Source: Phylloscopus collybita (lineage: Eukaryota; Chordata; Aves; Passeriformes; Phylloscopidae). Taken from it: a stretch of DNA of 64,000 nucleotides. Both the position numbers and the translations under genes were made by a program. Under the pieces are notes generated by a model, which ran no database searches, had not been told where the DNA came from, and saw only the letters and a program-made list of their open reading frames with translations. Positions 41,885-52,539 of the stretch are shown piece after piece. The first letter of the stretch is position 1. Each line of letters begins with the position of its first letter. The stretch covers positions 17,999,501 to 18,063,500 of the forward strand of contig JAJNNQ010000019.1 of the NCBI GenBank assembly GCA_027886175.1, written 5' to 3'.

Positions 41885-42377
41885 TGCCTTTGCACATGGA
41901 GCAGCCTTCCATTGCTCCTTTGCACATGGAGCTGCCTTCCTGATCCCTTTGCACATGGAGCTGCCTTCCATTGCTCCTTTGCACATGGAGCTGCCTTCCA
42001 TTGCTCCTTTGCACATGGAGCTGCCTTCTTGATTCCTTTGCACATGGAGCTGCCTTCCATTGCTCCTTTGCACATGGAGCTGCCTTCCTGCTCCCTTTGC
42101 ACATGGAGCTGCCTTCCTGATCCCTTTGCACATGGAGCTCCCTTCCTGATCCTTTGCACATGGAGCTGCCTTCCATTGCTCCTTTGCACATGGAGCTCCC
42201 TTCCTGATCCTTTGCACATGGAGCTCCCTTCCTGATCCTTTGCACATGGAGCTGCCTTCCATTGCTCCTTTGCACATGGAGCTCCCTTCCCATTCCCTTT
42301 GCACATGGAGCTGCCTTCCTGCTCCCTTTGCACATGGAGCTGCCTTCCATTGCTCCTTTGCACATGGAGCTCCCTTC
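41885..42377. repeat. 27/30-bp minisatellite, TTTGCACATGGAGCTGCC core
   Basis: About 17 units. All share TTTGCACATGGAGCT; linkers alternate between CCATTGCTCC (30-bp unit) and CTGATCC (26-27 bp unit). The array is cut by an alpha LTR and resumes at 42685. Confidence 0.95.
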
Positions 42378-42684
42378 TGTTGCCATGCTCTCGTGCCTGC
42401 CTGTTTTGGTTTTGGGAATTCTATTCCCAGGCACGGTCTTGAGGCACAAGGTCATGTTCTGTAAACTACCGAAGCTCCCACATCTGTTCCCAGAGGAGGG
42501 GCTTCGGTGATGGTCTCTGGAAAATGACCAGTGGTTCCCAAGGGTCCCACCTCTGGGGTGGGCACATTTGTAAATGTAGAAAAAGAGTCAGAAAAATAAA
42601 GGAGGAGTCTCTTGCTGGCAAGAGCTCCACGCAGCCTCTTTGATGCACTCCCTGCCTCGTTCCTGTGCGTCCCCCACAGCGATA
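42378..42684 (+). mobile_element. solo LTR, family alpha, copy 4, inserted in the minisatellite
   Basis: 307 bp with perfect 6-bp TSDs CCCTTC (42372-42377 and 42685-42690). Removing it restores a normal minisatellite unit, so the array predates the insertion. It is the only plus-strand copy of the family, with AATAAAG near 42595. It shows more sequence differences than the other copies. Confidence 0.92.
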
Positions 42685-42722
42685 CCCTTCCTGATTCCTT
42701 TGCACATGGAGCTCCCTTCCCA
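42685..42722. repeat. right remnant of the 27/30-bp minisatellite
   Basis: One more TTTGCACATGGAGCTCCC unit beyond the LTR, confirming that the array was split. Confidence 0.9.
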
Positions 42723-42825
42723 GCCGCTTTCCAGGTGCCTCTCTGGCTGCACGTGCCCATCACGGAGCCATGGGTGTGTTGCTCGCCATGGGTGTGGTGG
42801 CTGGGATGGTTCTGTGTGCCACACG

Positions 42826-43141
42826 CTCTGTCCCCTGTCCCAAACTCTCTCTGTTCCCTGTGCCACACTCTCTGTTCCCTGTCCCACACTCTCTGTTCCC
42901 TTTCCCACACTCTGTGTCCCCTGTCTTACACTCTCTGTTCCCTGTGCCACACACTCTGTTCCCTGTCCCACACTCTCTGTTCCCTTTCCCACACTCTGTG
43001 TCCCCTGTCCCACACTCTCTGTTCCCTGTCCCACACTCTGTGTCCCCTGTCCCACACTCTCTGTTCCCTGTCCCACACTCTGTGTCCCCTGTCCCAAACT
43101 CTCTCTGTCCCCTGTCCCACACTCTCTGTTCCCTGTCCCAC
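42826..43141. repeat. about 20-bp minisatellite, CTGTTCCCTGTCCCACACT
   Basis: About 15 units alternating CTCTGTTCCCTGTCCCACA and CTGTGTCCCCTGTCCCACA. Confidence 0.95.
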
Positions 43142-43282
43142 ATGCGCTGCCAACCCTCCCCTGCCCCGAGGGCTGATACATTAGAGGAGCTCTGCAATTT
43201 TTCAGTCCCTGCCAAAGCTGCGGTGTTCCGTTGTCCTTTCTGTCACGTGTGCAGGTGACTCCACCACGGAGCTGCACCACGG

Positions 43283-44175
43283 CCCTGGAGAATCTGTGCC
43301 ACCTTGCCATGGGGCTGTGCCACATCCTGGAAACCCCAGACAGAGCTGTGCCATGCCCTGGTGACCCTGTGTCACCCCACTTGGAGCTCTGCCATGCCTT
43401 GGGGACCCTGTGTCACCCTGCCTGGGGATGTGCCATGCCCTGGTGACCCTGTGTCACCCCAATTGGAGCTCTGCCATGCCTTGGTGACCCTGTGTCACCC
43501 TGCCTGGGGATATGCCATGCCCTGGTGACCTTGTGTCACCCCACTTGGAGCTCTGCCATGCCTTGGTGACCCTGTGTCACCCTGCCTGGGGCTGTGCCAT
43601 GCCCTGGAGAATCTGTGGCACCTTGCCATGGGGCTGTGCCACACCCTGGAGACCCCACACAGGGCTGTGCCATGCCCTGGTGACCCTGTGCCACCTTGAC
43701 ATGGGGCTGTGCCCTGTGTCACCCTGCCTGGAGCTGTGCCATGCCCTGAGGAGTCGCTGTCACCCTGCCTGGTGACCCTGTGTCACCCTGCCTGGAGCTC
43801 TGCCGTGCCCTGAGGAGTCCTTGTCACCCTGCCTGGTGACCCTGTGTCACCCTGCCTGGAGCTCTGCCATGCCTTGGTGACCCTGTGTCACCCAGCCTGG
43901 AGCTGTGCTGTGCCCTGAGGAGTCCCTGTGTCACCCAGCCTGGAGCTGTGCCATGCCCTGGTGACCCTGTGCCACCTTGCCATGGGGCTGTGCCCTGTGT
44001 CACCCTGCCTGGAGCTGTGCCATGCCCTGAGGAGTCCCTGTGTCACCCAGCATGGAGCTGTGCCATGCCCTGAGGAGTCCTTGTCACCCTGCCTGGTGAC
44101 CCTGTGTCACCCTGCCTGGAGCTCTGCCATGCCTTGGTGACCCTGTGTCACCCAGCCTGGAGCTGTGCCGTGCTC
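43283..44175. repeat. about 41-bp minisatellite
   Basis: About 21 units combining GGTGACCCTGTGTCACCCTG with GGAGCTGTGCCATGCCCT. The GGTGACCCTGTGTCACC part is an imperfect inverted repeat, so each unit could form a small hairpin. Confidence 0.95.
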
Positions 44176-45540
44176 TGGGGACTCCGTGCCACCTGACCCA
44201 GGGCAGGTGCAGGATCCCAGAATGCATTCCCGAGGAGCTGCCATCTGCCTGTCAGCACCAGCCCCATTTGCATCCTCACCCCCCCTGCCTGTATCCTCAA
44301 TATCGGCCCAAGGCCATGGCCCTGCAGCTCCAGCCCCTCACAGAATGAAATAAGGTTTCCTCGAGGCCTCAGAGCTCTGATTCCCTCCCTGCTCCGGCCT
44401 CCTCCTCCTCCTCCTCCTCCTCCTCCCCTCCCTGGCTCCATCTCTCTGGTAATGAGGTTGGAACGGCTCCATCCAGCAGGTCTGTGAGGAGCCCCTTCCC
44501 TGCGAGGGCAGAGCAGGCCTTGGGCCCCAGTCCAGCTGCTGCCAATTCCAGCGGCCCCTCCATGCATTCATTAATCCCTCTTGCAAGGACAGGAGGGAGG
44601 GGGAGGCGGCAGGCAGGCAGGAAGGATGGACAGACAGCGGTGGGGCAGCCTGGGAGCAGCCAGGGATGGACACAGCCGGCAGGCCGGGATAGGGATGAGC
44701 TGGAGCTGCGTGGGTGGGATGTGCCACCGCTCCAGGCAGGGATAAATCAGAATTAACTGGGCAGCTCCTGAGCTGCTTTGAACTGGGAATGGCCTGGCTG
44801 AGCTTGGGGCTCTCTGCCTGCTGGCTCTGCAGAGGACAGAGCTGAGCCTGGCCTGCTGCAGTCTGGAGTGGTCACTGAGCCTGGCATTCCAGCCTTTCCC
44901 CTCCATCCCAGCAGCTGACCTCTCTTCCTGGCCATCCTGCATCCAAATCCGTCGCTGTTCTCACCCTTCCAGCCCTCAGCACAGGGGTTTGATCCGTGTG
45001 CCGAGCTGGCTGGAGCTGCAGTGGCCGTCCCTGTGGGTCCTGGCAGGATCAGCCCTGCACCTCAGGGGTTTTGGTGTCCCCCAGGGTGGTGACAATGCCT
45101 TGGGGGCTCTTCCCAAAGCCCCTGTGTCCCCTCTGGTGCGTCAGGAGCTGGGCTTGTGCCTCAGCACAGGAGGCACGGAGAGGTGGAGTAGGAGTGGGTG
45201 ATGCTGATGGCTCACCAGCAGTTCCAGAGGTCTGCACGGTTCCCTTTGGCCACCAGACCTGTCTCCCACCCCCAAGGGCCCCTGTCAAGCTGACACGGCG
45301 CGTTTCCCACACACCTGCGCTGACTGGCAGCGGTGACACCGCCTCCCCCCGGCTCCTGTGACACCCAGCCCCGAACACGGCTCTCGGTGGGGGTGGATGT
45401 CAGGCCGACCTTTTCAAACAGCGGCGTGACACCGGCCTGCCCTGCTCACCTGAAACCTCCCCGGCCCGGCAGCTCCGCATCCCGCTCCTCCCACCTCCCG
45501 CTCGCTCTGCTCACCTCCGCCACCTCCGCCCGCAGAAATC
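44176..45540. other. unique sequence with a (CTC)n run, no gene seen
   Basis: A CTC trinucleotide run lies at about 44398-44425. The rest is GC-rich with chance frames. Confidence 0.48.
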
Positions 45541-45656
45541 ACCCTCTCCTCTCCTCTCTCCTCTCCTCTCCTCTCTCCTCTCCTCTCCTCTCTCCTCTCC
45601 TCTCCTCTCCTCTCCTCTCCTCTCCTCTCCTCTCCTCTCCTCTCCTCTCCTCTCCT
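45541..45656. repeat. (CTCCT)n microsatellite joined to an LTR
   Basis: Irregular then regular CTCCT pentamers ending directly in delta LTR sequence (TTTTCTAAAGCTCATTTCAG). It sits where intact delta LTRs have their own pyrimidine tract. Confidence 0.97.
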
Positions 45657-45940
45657 TTTCTAAAGCTCATTTCAGCCTTCTGTGTTTGCATTTTTGCAAT
45701 GGAGTTTCTCAGGCACTTTTCATGTAAACAGTGATTGTTTTGCATTCCTTTCTGCACGAGGAGAGAACTGATGGGCTGTTGGGTTGACCAGTGCGGTTGG
45801 AGAGGACAATTTCCATCCTCCAATCCATCCATGGTCACTGCTGGAATTCTATAAATGTCAAGGTCTGTGAATAAACTGCCCCCTTTTTGCCTTGGACATC
45901 TCAGCGTGTGAGTGTCGTTCATTTGTGTCGTACTGAGACG
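45657..45940 (+). mobile_element. partial LTR, family delta
   Basis: Matches delta LTRs from their TCTAAAG word to the end (GGTTGGAGAGGACAATTTCC, ATAAATGTCAAGGTCTGTG, AATAAACTGCCCC). The 5' quarter is missing or replaced by the CTCCT microsatellite. No TSD can be set. Confidence 0.88.
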
Positions 45941-45950
45941 TCCCCACGTC

Positions 45951-46065
45951 TCACAGAATCACAGAATCACAGAATTTTTAGGTTGGAAGAAACCTTCAAG
46001 ATCATCAAGTCCAACCAATGCTCTAACACCTCAACTAGACCACGGCACCAAGTGCCAGATCCAGT
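45951..46065 (-). mobile_element. CR1 LINE 3' end
   Basis: Three CACAGAAT octamers, then TTTTTAGGTTGGAAGAAACC and CTAACACCTCAACTAGACCA. Same subfamily as 16245-16615, cut short near CCAGTC. It begins about ten bases after the delta LTR ends. Confidence 0.9.
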
Positions 46066-46215
46066 CTCCACCCTTGGGAATCCAGCTCCAGAGCCTCTCT
46101 CTCCATCCGTGGCTCTCTTTGCAGCCAGCCCACAGCTCCTGCTGCCCCACACACATCCCTTGGCATCCCATCCATGACCACCAGCTGCTCCCTGCTGCTC
46201 TCACTTGCTGGTGCT

Positions 46216-46290
46216 GCTCCTCTCCTCTCCTCTCCTCTCCTCTCCTCTCCTCTCCTCTCCTCTCCTCTCCTCTCCTCTCCACTCCTCTCC
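46216..46290. repeat. (CTCCT)n microsatellite
   Basis: About 15 CTCCT units with one CTCCA variant. Confidence 0.97.
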
Positions 46291-46379
46291 TCGAGCACAC
46301 AGCACGTCCTGAGCCGCCCATCCCACCCCCCTCCCCGGATGCCGCAGGTGTCCCAGCGCCGCTCCCCATTGTCTCCCCG

Positions 46380-46860
46380 GTAATTTCGTCCCTTTTTGGG
46401 GCTGGAAATGATCGGCTTCCCGTCCCCATCGCCGCGCCAGCGCCGCTTTCATTCTCTGCAGCCGCTCTCACTTTTGTCTGACGCAGCCCCGCTTTTCTTT
46501 AACAGGCCTCTCTGCTCTCCTGATTGAGGGATTGTCTCCTTGGGTGGCTTGCGAGAGAGTATTCTTCGCCGCTCGGAATTATGATTCAAATTTCTCCGTT
46601 TCAATCTGCTCCTCCAGCTGATTCAGCTGCTGATTGTCTCCGGCCTGGCGGAACCGTCCTGCTCGATGCCGGAGCATGCTCGGGCCTCAGGGGGGCTCGG
46701 CTGCAGCCACGCTCGCACCTGAGCATCGCCCGCTGCCCGGCTCAGAGATCAATTCCTCTTTATCTGCCAGCAGCGGGTTGATCTCGGCTTCCCCGTGCTG
46801 CCTGGAGCTGTTTTTGTATTGAGGGTATTGATCCGGCCCCTTTGGGCAGCGGTGAGTGTG
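46380..46860. promoter_or_regulatory. candidate conserved non-coding element
   Basis: Unique, AT-richer block with few repeats: GGTAATTTCGTCCC, CACTTTTGTCTGACGC, TTCTTTAACAGGCC, GGAATTATGATTCAAATTTC, GCTGATTCAGCTGCTGATTG. The last word is an overlapping E-box/inverted GCTGATTCAGC. Function inferred. Confidence 0.38.
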
Positions 46861-46984
46861 AGGGGCTGGCGGGACACGGGATTAGCGGAGCGCTCCCGCT
46901 GTCCCTCACCCGCCGGGCAGGAGGCGGCTCAGGAGGGAGAAGCTGCTTCGGCTCCCAGCGGATCTGGCTCTGCTACACCTGGAG

Positions 46985-47335
46985 CAGCCTGCGGGGACAT
47001 CTCCCACTGTCCCAGGCTGTCCCCAGTGTCCAGCCTGGCCTTGGGCACTGCCAGGGATCCAGGGGCAGCCACAGCTGCTCTGGGCACCCTGTGCCAGGGC
47101 CTGCCCACCCTGCCAGGGAACAATTCCTGCCCAATCTCCCAGCCAGCCCTGCCCTCTGGCACTGGGAGCCATTCCCTGTGTCCTGTCCCTCCATCTCCTG
47201 TCCCCAGTCCCTCTCCAGCTCTCCTGGAGCCCCTTCAGGCCCTGCCAGGGGCTCTGAGCTCTCCCTGGAGCTGCTCCTCTCCAGGTGAGCAGCCCCAGCT
47301 CTCCCAGCCTGGCTCCAGCCTGGCTGAGGCACCGG
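46985..47335 (-). mobile_element. CR1 LINE 3' fragment
   Basis: GACATCTCCCACTGTCCCAG through CAGCCTGGCCTTGGGCACTG, AGGGAACAATTCCTGCCCAA and CTCCCTGGAGCTGCTCCTCT. Close to the copy at 1.0 kb. The extreme 3' end is missing. Confidence 0.9.
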
Positions 47336-48299
47336 GCTCATCCCCTGTGTGAGCCCTGCAGGCCTGGCAGGGCTGTGGGCTGAGGATGGGATGTGGGACA
47401 GGGGTGTGGGACAGGGGTGTGGGACAGGGATGTAGGACAGGGATGTGCTGTGGGACCGGGCTCTCAGCTGGGGGCACAGAGTTCCCTCCCTCCCTTCACA
47501 CGGAGCTGACTGAGGACGGATCCCTCCCTCTCCTGGCACCAAACCTGAGAATTCCGAGCTAAAACCAATTCCGTGTACGCGGCGAGGGGCGGCTGCATTT
47601 TTCATGAGCCAGATGAGCAAACAAAACAAGGCTTTTCCAAGCGGGAAGCGCTCATGGTCACTAAGCAGATGAGCGAGGAGCGGCTCTGACAGCCCATCGT
47701 GTTCCCGGGATGCACGAGCCGGATCCCGCCTCACTTCCCAGCCTCCAGCCAGCTTTTCACACCAGCGCTGGCCACGCTGGGCTCCCCGGAGAGGGGTGGG
47801 GACAGCGACACCGGCACGCTCTGCTCTGCACATCCCTCTGCTTCCCGGCTCCTGACATCCCTCCTGCTTCACTCCCCCCTCAAACCAGCTCCAGCACCAG
47901 CAGCTCCCCCCGAGGGAAGAGCTGCGGGACTTGTTGCTGGTTTATTTCCCTTTTTTTTTTTTTTTTTTTTTCTGATTTTGAACACGATTAATTAAAACCC
48001 GGTGAGGGTGTCCCAAAAGGCGCCATGGAATAGCAGAAAGCCAGAGCAGCTCAGGCAGCCCAGGGGTGATGCCCCTCTGTGTTCCAGCAGGCTGGGGGGC
48101 ACAGGCAGAGGGGCTGCAGCCTTCAGCTCTGGGCTGGTGTCACCAGCCAAGGCACAGAGGGACCCTGCAGTGCCCCCCACCCAGCCCTGGGGAAGGGTGG
48201 AGCCAGGTCCCAGAGCTCCCAGGGTCTCCCCAGAGCAGCAGAGCCCTGCTGCAGTCTCCAGCCACGGCAGGAAACTGGGATTTAATCTGGGCATTAGGA
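47336..48299. other. unique sequence with small repeats and AT patch
   Basis: A 14-bp GTGGGACAGGGGTG-type repeat of four copies lies at about 47391-47445. An AT patch at 47555-47640 (CTGAGAATTCCGAGC, GCATTTTTCATGAGCC) may be regulatory. A 20-base T-run lies at 47952-47971. No gene seen. Confidence 0.45.
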
Positions 48300-49040
48300 A
48301 AAGGTTCAGGACCCTGCTCTGTGCCAGGGGCACGGCTGGAACCCCTTCCTGGGGGATTCAGGATCCTGCTCTTTGTCCTGGGCACTGCTGGAACCCCGCT
48401 CTGTGCCAGGCACACTGCTGGAACCTCTTCCTGAGGGATTCAGCATCCTGCTCTGTGCCAGGGGCACTCCTGGAACCCTGCCCTGTGCCAGGCACACTGC
48501 TGGAACCCCTTCCTGTGCCCTGGGCATTGCTGGGACCCTACCCTGAGGGATTCAGGATCCTGCTCTTTGCCCTGGGCACTGCTGGAATGCTGCTCTGTGC
48601 CCTGGGCATTGCTGGAACCCCTTCCTGAGAGATTCAGGATCCTGCTCTGTGCCAGGGTCACTCCTGGAACGCTGTCCTGTGCCAGGCACACTGCTGGAAC
48701 CCCTTCCTGGGGGATTCAGGATCCTGCTCTTTGTCCTGGGCACTGCTGGAATGCTGCCCTGTGCCCTGGGCATTGCTGGAACCCCTTCCTGAGGGATTCA
48801 GGATCCTGCTCTGTGCCAGGGTCACTCCTGGAATGCTGTCCTGTGCCAGGCACACTGCTGGAACCCCTTCCTGGGGGATTAAGGATCTGCTCTTTGCCCT
48901 GGACACTGCTGGAATACTGCCCTTAGCCCTGGGCATTGCTGGAACCCCTTCCTGGGGGATTCAGGATCCTGCCCTTTGCCCTGGGCACTGCTGGAACGCT
49001 GCCCTGTGCCAGGCACACTGCTGGAACCCTTTCCTTTGAG
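48300..49040. repeat. hierarchical minisatellite around CTGCTGGAACCCC
   Basis: Subunits of about 30 bp carry CACTGCTGGAA, alternating with GGGGGATTCAGGATCCTGCT. Larger blocks of about 167 bp recur (compare 48656-48822 with 48823 onward), so duplication acts at two scales. Confidence 0.92.
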
Positions 49041-49130
49041 GCCACTGCTCCAAAGCCCCAGGAGTGTTTGGGCAAGGCTCTGAGGCGCAGGGTGGGGTGG
49101 CTGGGGTGTCTGTGCAGGGCCAGGATCTGC

Positions 49131-49196
49131 ACTGGTGATCTCCACGGGCCCCTCCCAGCCCAGGACGTTCCCAGATTCTATAATTCCGTGATTTCC
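49131..49196 (+). mobile_element. CR1 LINE 3' tip
   Basis: GTGATCTCCACGGGCCCCTC through CCAGATTCTATAATTCCGTG. A short sense-strand CR1 terminus with its ATTC-type tail. Confidence 0.6.
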
Positions 49197-50078
49197 CGGC
49201 CATGCTGAGCGGGCAGGCCCACCCCTCTGGGCTGTGGTGGCAGCTGAGGCACAGCCAGGGCAGGGGCTGAGTAACCACCACGCTCACCAGGCTCACACCT
49301 TTGATTTTGGAGCCGTCTAGACGGGAGCCCCATCAAAGCCCGGGAGCTGAGGGAGGGCACTTGAGAGGCACCCGGGGAGAGCTCAGCACAGCCCCTGCTC
49401 CTCAGAGCTGCCTCCAAAGCCTTCTGACTCACAGACTAATGAGCAGCTTCCCTAATGACTGCTGGAATTGCTGCCAGGGCCCCAGGTGAAGGGCTGGGAG
49501 CCTGGGAAGGGAGCTGGCAGGTTATTTTTTTCCTGCAGAAAGAGGGGATTTGGGGCCTAGGTCTCCATGGATGTGATGGAGGTGTTCTCCTGAGTGGATG
49601 GGACTGGGGTTTGTGGTGGGAGGTGTTGTGGGGCTGGTGGGGTTTAATGGGGATGTGGCTGTGGTGTGACTCTGGCACGTGGCCAGAGGGGACATTAAAG
49701 GGTGTGGGGTGATTTCACCCTTCTGAGTCCTCCCCTTTATTCAAAGTGAATCCTTATTTTAATGATCAGTAGGAACCAGAGCCAGCATCCTGTCCCATCC
49801 CTCCTCTCCTGCTGCACCCTTCCAGGAGAAGAGCCTGCTCCATACATCCTTGGGAACCAGCAGGAGGGACCTTCTCCCAGCCAGACCTGGGGGCTGTGTG
49901 GAGACAGGAGCATCCCACTGCAGCTCAGGCCATGCCAGCTCTCCCAGCAGCACTCGATCCGTGTGGAGCAGCGTGGCTGAGCTGGGATTTGGGGTCCCTG
50001 CTCCCCAATCCATGCTGGGGGCGGGGGGGATGGCTCCATGCCAGCAATGGGAATGTCCCAGCCCTGGGACTGGGGCAC
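49197..50078. other. unique sequence, no gene seen
   Basis: Mixed composition. AAAGTGAATCCTTATTTTAATG near 49744 is a small AT patch. No gene recognised. Confidence 0.48.
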
Positions 50079-50785
50079 TGTCTTGGTTTGGACAGACAGG
50101 TGTCTGCCAGGGAAAGCTGGAGTTTCCCTTGGAATGGGGAATGTAAACCCCTCACCCCCTGCCTAATTATAATTTTACAATTAAGGGGCTTTCAGGCAAA
50201 GAGTTTGGGAATAGGAATAACAGTTCTTTACTGGGAATATTAACAATACAAATGTAGTAGAAAAACAAAACCAACCAACCAAGCCAGCAAACAAACAAAC
50301 AACAATTTTGGAAAACCCTGAGAGAGTCAGAGCTCCAACCTGACACCCTGTTGGTCAGGGGGTTGGGAGCAGTCCCAAAGTGAGTCCTCCTGGAGTGGCA
50401 GAGGTGGTTTGTGGTTCTGTTGGGGTAGAGATGATCCTGTAGCAAAAGGGTCCAGGGGTGGTGAGGAGGGGTCTGGTGTTGGTGAGATCAGGTCTGGTCT
50501 TCCTCCCAGAAATCGGGAGAAAGCTGGAACTTTTCATGTCCCTGTGTCTCGGTTTTATCCAGGTAGAAACTGCCTGCCCCCACCCCACTGCCAGGGGGAT
50601 GTGATGCATCTCACAATGGGATGATGGAAATGCGGATGCACCGCTCTGGGGGGGTGTCAATGGCCCATTGTCCGAAGGTGTCAGGCCTCTCTCCTCTTGA
50701 GTTACAAGAGACAAAGAAAAACATCTCCTCAACTGCTTTTAACAGATGAAAATAGAATACATTTTTGGTTCCATAACCCAAGACA
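50079..50785 (-). mobile_element. solo LTR, family gamma, copy 2
   Basis: 707 bp with matching inverted ends TGTCTTGG and CCAAGACA. Flanks GGCAC (50074-50078) and GACAC (50786-50790) are a 4-of-5 TSD. Shares CACCCTGTTGGTCAGGG and CATCTCACAATGGGATGAT with 13024-13650 but has a different left third, so it is a distinct subfamily. A GGATAAAACC promoter word lies on the minus strand. ERVL-like by TSD length. Confidence 0.88.
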
Positions 50786-51527
50786 GACACATTCCCAGCC
50801 CTGGATGTGCTCCCAGCTGGTGGCACCTCCGGGGTGCATATTCCCTGTGGGTGTTCCAGCCTTGGGTGCCTTCCCTCCACCCCAGGGGCTGCGCCGAGGC
50901 GTGGGTGGGTGGGCAGTGAGCTCCAAGGAGCCAGCCCTCCCCAAAAGGCTGGGATGTGGCCACCTCTGGGATGGGGCTGCTCTGCTGTCACCTCCCCGCC
51001 AGGGGACAATCCCTCTGAGCCAGCCGTCCCCTGTGCAGCAGTGCTCTGCTCCTCACGCTGACAGATTGCCAGGGAATTCCCCGGGAGGCTGGAGTGGTTT
51101 TGGGGACCAGCAGCTGTGGGGTGAGTCCCACGGGTGGCAGCAGCTGGAGCAGGGAGTGTCATGGGTGGCCCAAGCTGGGGACACCCCCGTGGGCACCCGT
51201 GCCAACTGAGGCACATCCTGAGAGTCCCAGGAGCCTTCTCCTGCCCCTTTTTTGGGGGCCTGCAGAGGTGCCACCACAGCTGTGGGGTCCTGGGGACCCC
51301 CAGGAGGCCTCCCAGTGCCACCACAGCAGCTCCGGGGAGGCCCTTAGCAACAAGGAGGTGACTTCGTGCCCATCGGGAGGGAAAGGGAGCTGCTGGAGTC
51401 GGAGTAAATAATTAAAGCTGGAACTGCAGAGGAGAAAGCCGAGATAAGGGCGACAGCTCAAGCAGAAAACCTGGGATTGGCTGCAGTCAGCTCTCCCGGC
51501 AGGGCCGCCCTGGGGGCTGTCCCTGCA
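50786..51527. other. unique sequence, no gene seen
   Basis: GC-rich. An AT patch with AGTAAATAATTAAAGC lies near 51402. Nothing else recognised. Confidence 0.48.
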
Positions 51528-51790
51528 CTGTCCCCAGCTCTGGGGGCTGTCCCTGCACTGTCCCCAGCCCTGCCACCCTGGGGGCTGGCCCTGCACTGTC
51601 CCCAGCCCTGCCACCCCAGGGGCTGTCCCTGCTCTTGTCCCCAGCTCTGGGGGCTGTCCCTGCTGTGTCCCCCAGCCCTGCCACCCTGGGGGCTGTCCTT
51701 GCTGTGTCCGTGCCACCCTGGGGGCTGTCCCTGCTGTGTCCCCCAGCCCCGGGGGCTGTCCCTGCTGTGTCCCCAGCATCTCTCCCCCCT
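51528..51790. repeat. 30-45-bp GC-rich minisatellite
   Basis: About seven units carrying GGGGGCTGTCCCTGC, TGTCCCCAGC and CCTGCCACC in varying combination. Confidence 0.92.
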
Positions 51791-52059
51791 TCCCCAGCCG
51801 TGGATTTGCCATCTCCCGCCCCTTTTCACGCCTCGGCGCTGGTTTTCACACCGTGCTGGTGCTGCTGCATCTTGGCCCATCCATCCATAAAGCCCTGGGG
51901 ACCTCCCAGGGCCGCCACCACCATCAGCCTTCATCCTCCTCCTCCTCCTCTTTCCTCCTCCTGCTCCTGGCTGCCCCCGTGGCCCAGGGAAGCCCCTTTC
52001 CCGCGTCCGAGCCGATTGATCTGCCGTGTTTTGCTGCTCCCTCCTGCGCTTCATAAATG
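51791..52059. other. unique sequence with CTC run
   Basis: CTC-rich stretch at 51934-51966. No gene seen. Confidence 0.48.
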
Positions 52060-52345
52060 TCAACTTTTTTTTTTTTTTTTCCCCTCTGACAAAGAAATTT
52101 TGTGGTAATGACTCTTTGTGCCACTTCTAAATCCCCAATTACATAAGGAGCAGCAGCACAAAGCCATTCCCTTTGGTGGAAATCTCCGCGTAATCCCTTT
52201 TCCAGAGAAGCAGCCCGCCAGTGACACGCTTCTAACTCTTTGTTTGTTCTTTTGGATCAAATCTAACTGATTGCCGTGACTAATTAACTTTCCCTTTCTT
52301 CGGGCCTCTGTTGTCTTAATTAATTTCACAAATGCTTCGTTCCCA
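52060..52345. promoter_or_regulatory. AT-rich island, candidate conserved element
   Basis: After a 17-base T-run, a 270-bp unique AT-rich block with CCCCAATTACATAAGG, GCGTAATCCC, CTTTGTTTGTTC, TGACTAATTAACTTTCC and GTCTTAATTAATTTCAC. There are many homeodomain-type TAAT words, no repeat family and no frame. One of the strongest candidates in the window. Confidence 0.45.
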
Positions 52346-52539
52346 GCTCCCAGCCAGCTCCCAGGCTCGGTGGTGCAAAGCACCGGCGGCAGCAGCAGCG
52401 GCGGGGCAGTGCGGGCGCTGCGGGGCAGGGCTGACCCCGCTGCCAGCGGGGTTCCCTGGCCACCCTGACACGTCCCCAGGGCCACCAAGCCCCTGGGTGG
52501 GCTGCAGGGACCCCCAGGGCACCGCTGCTCTGTGCTCTG

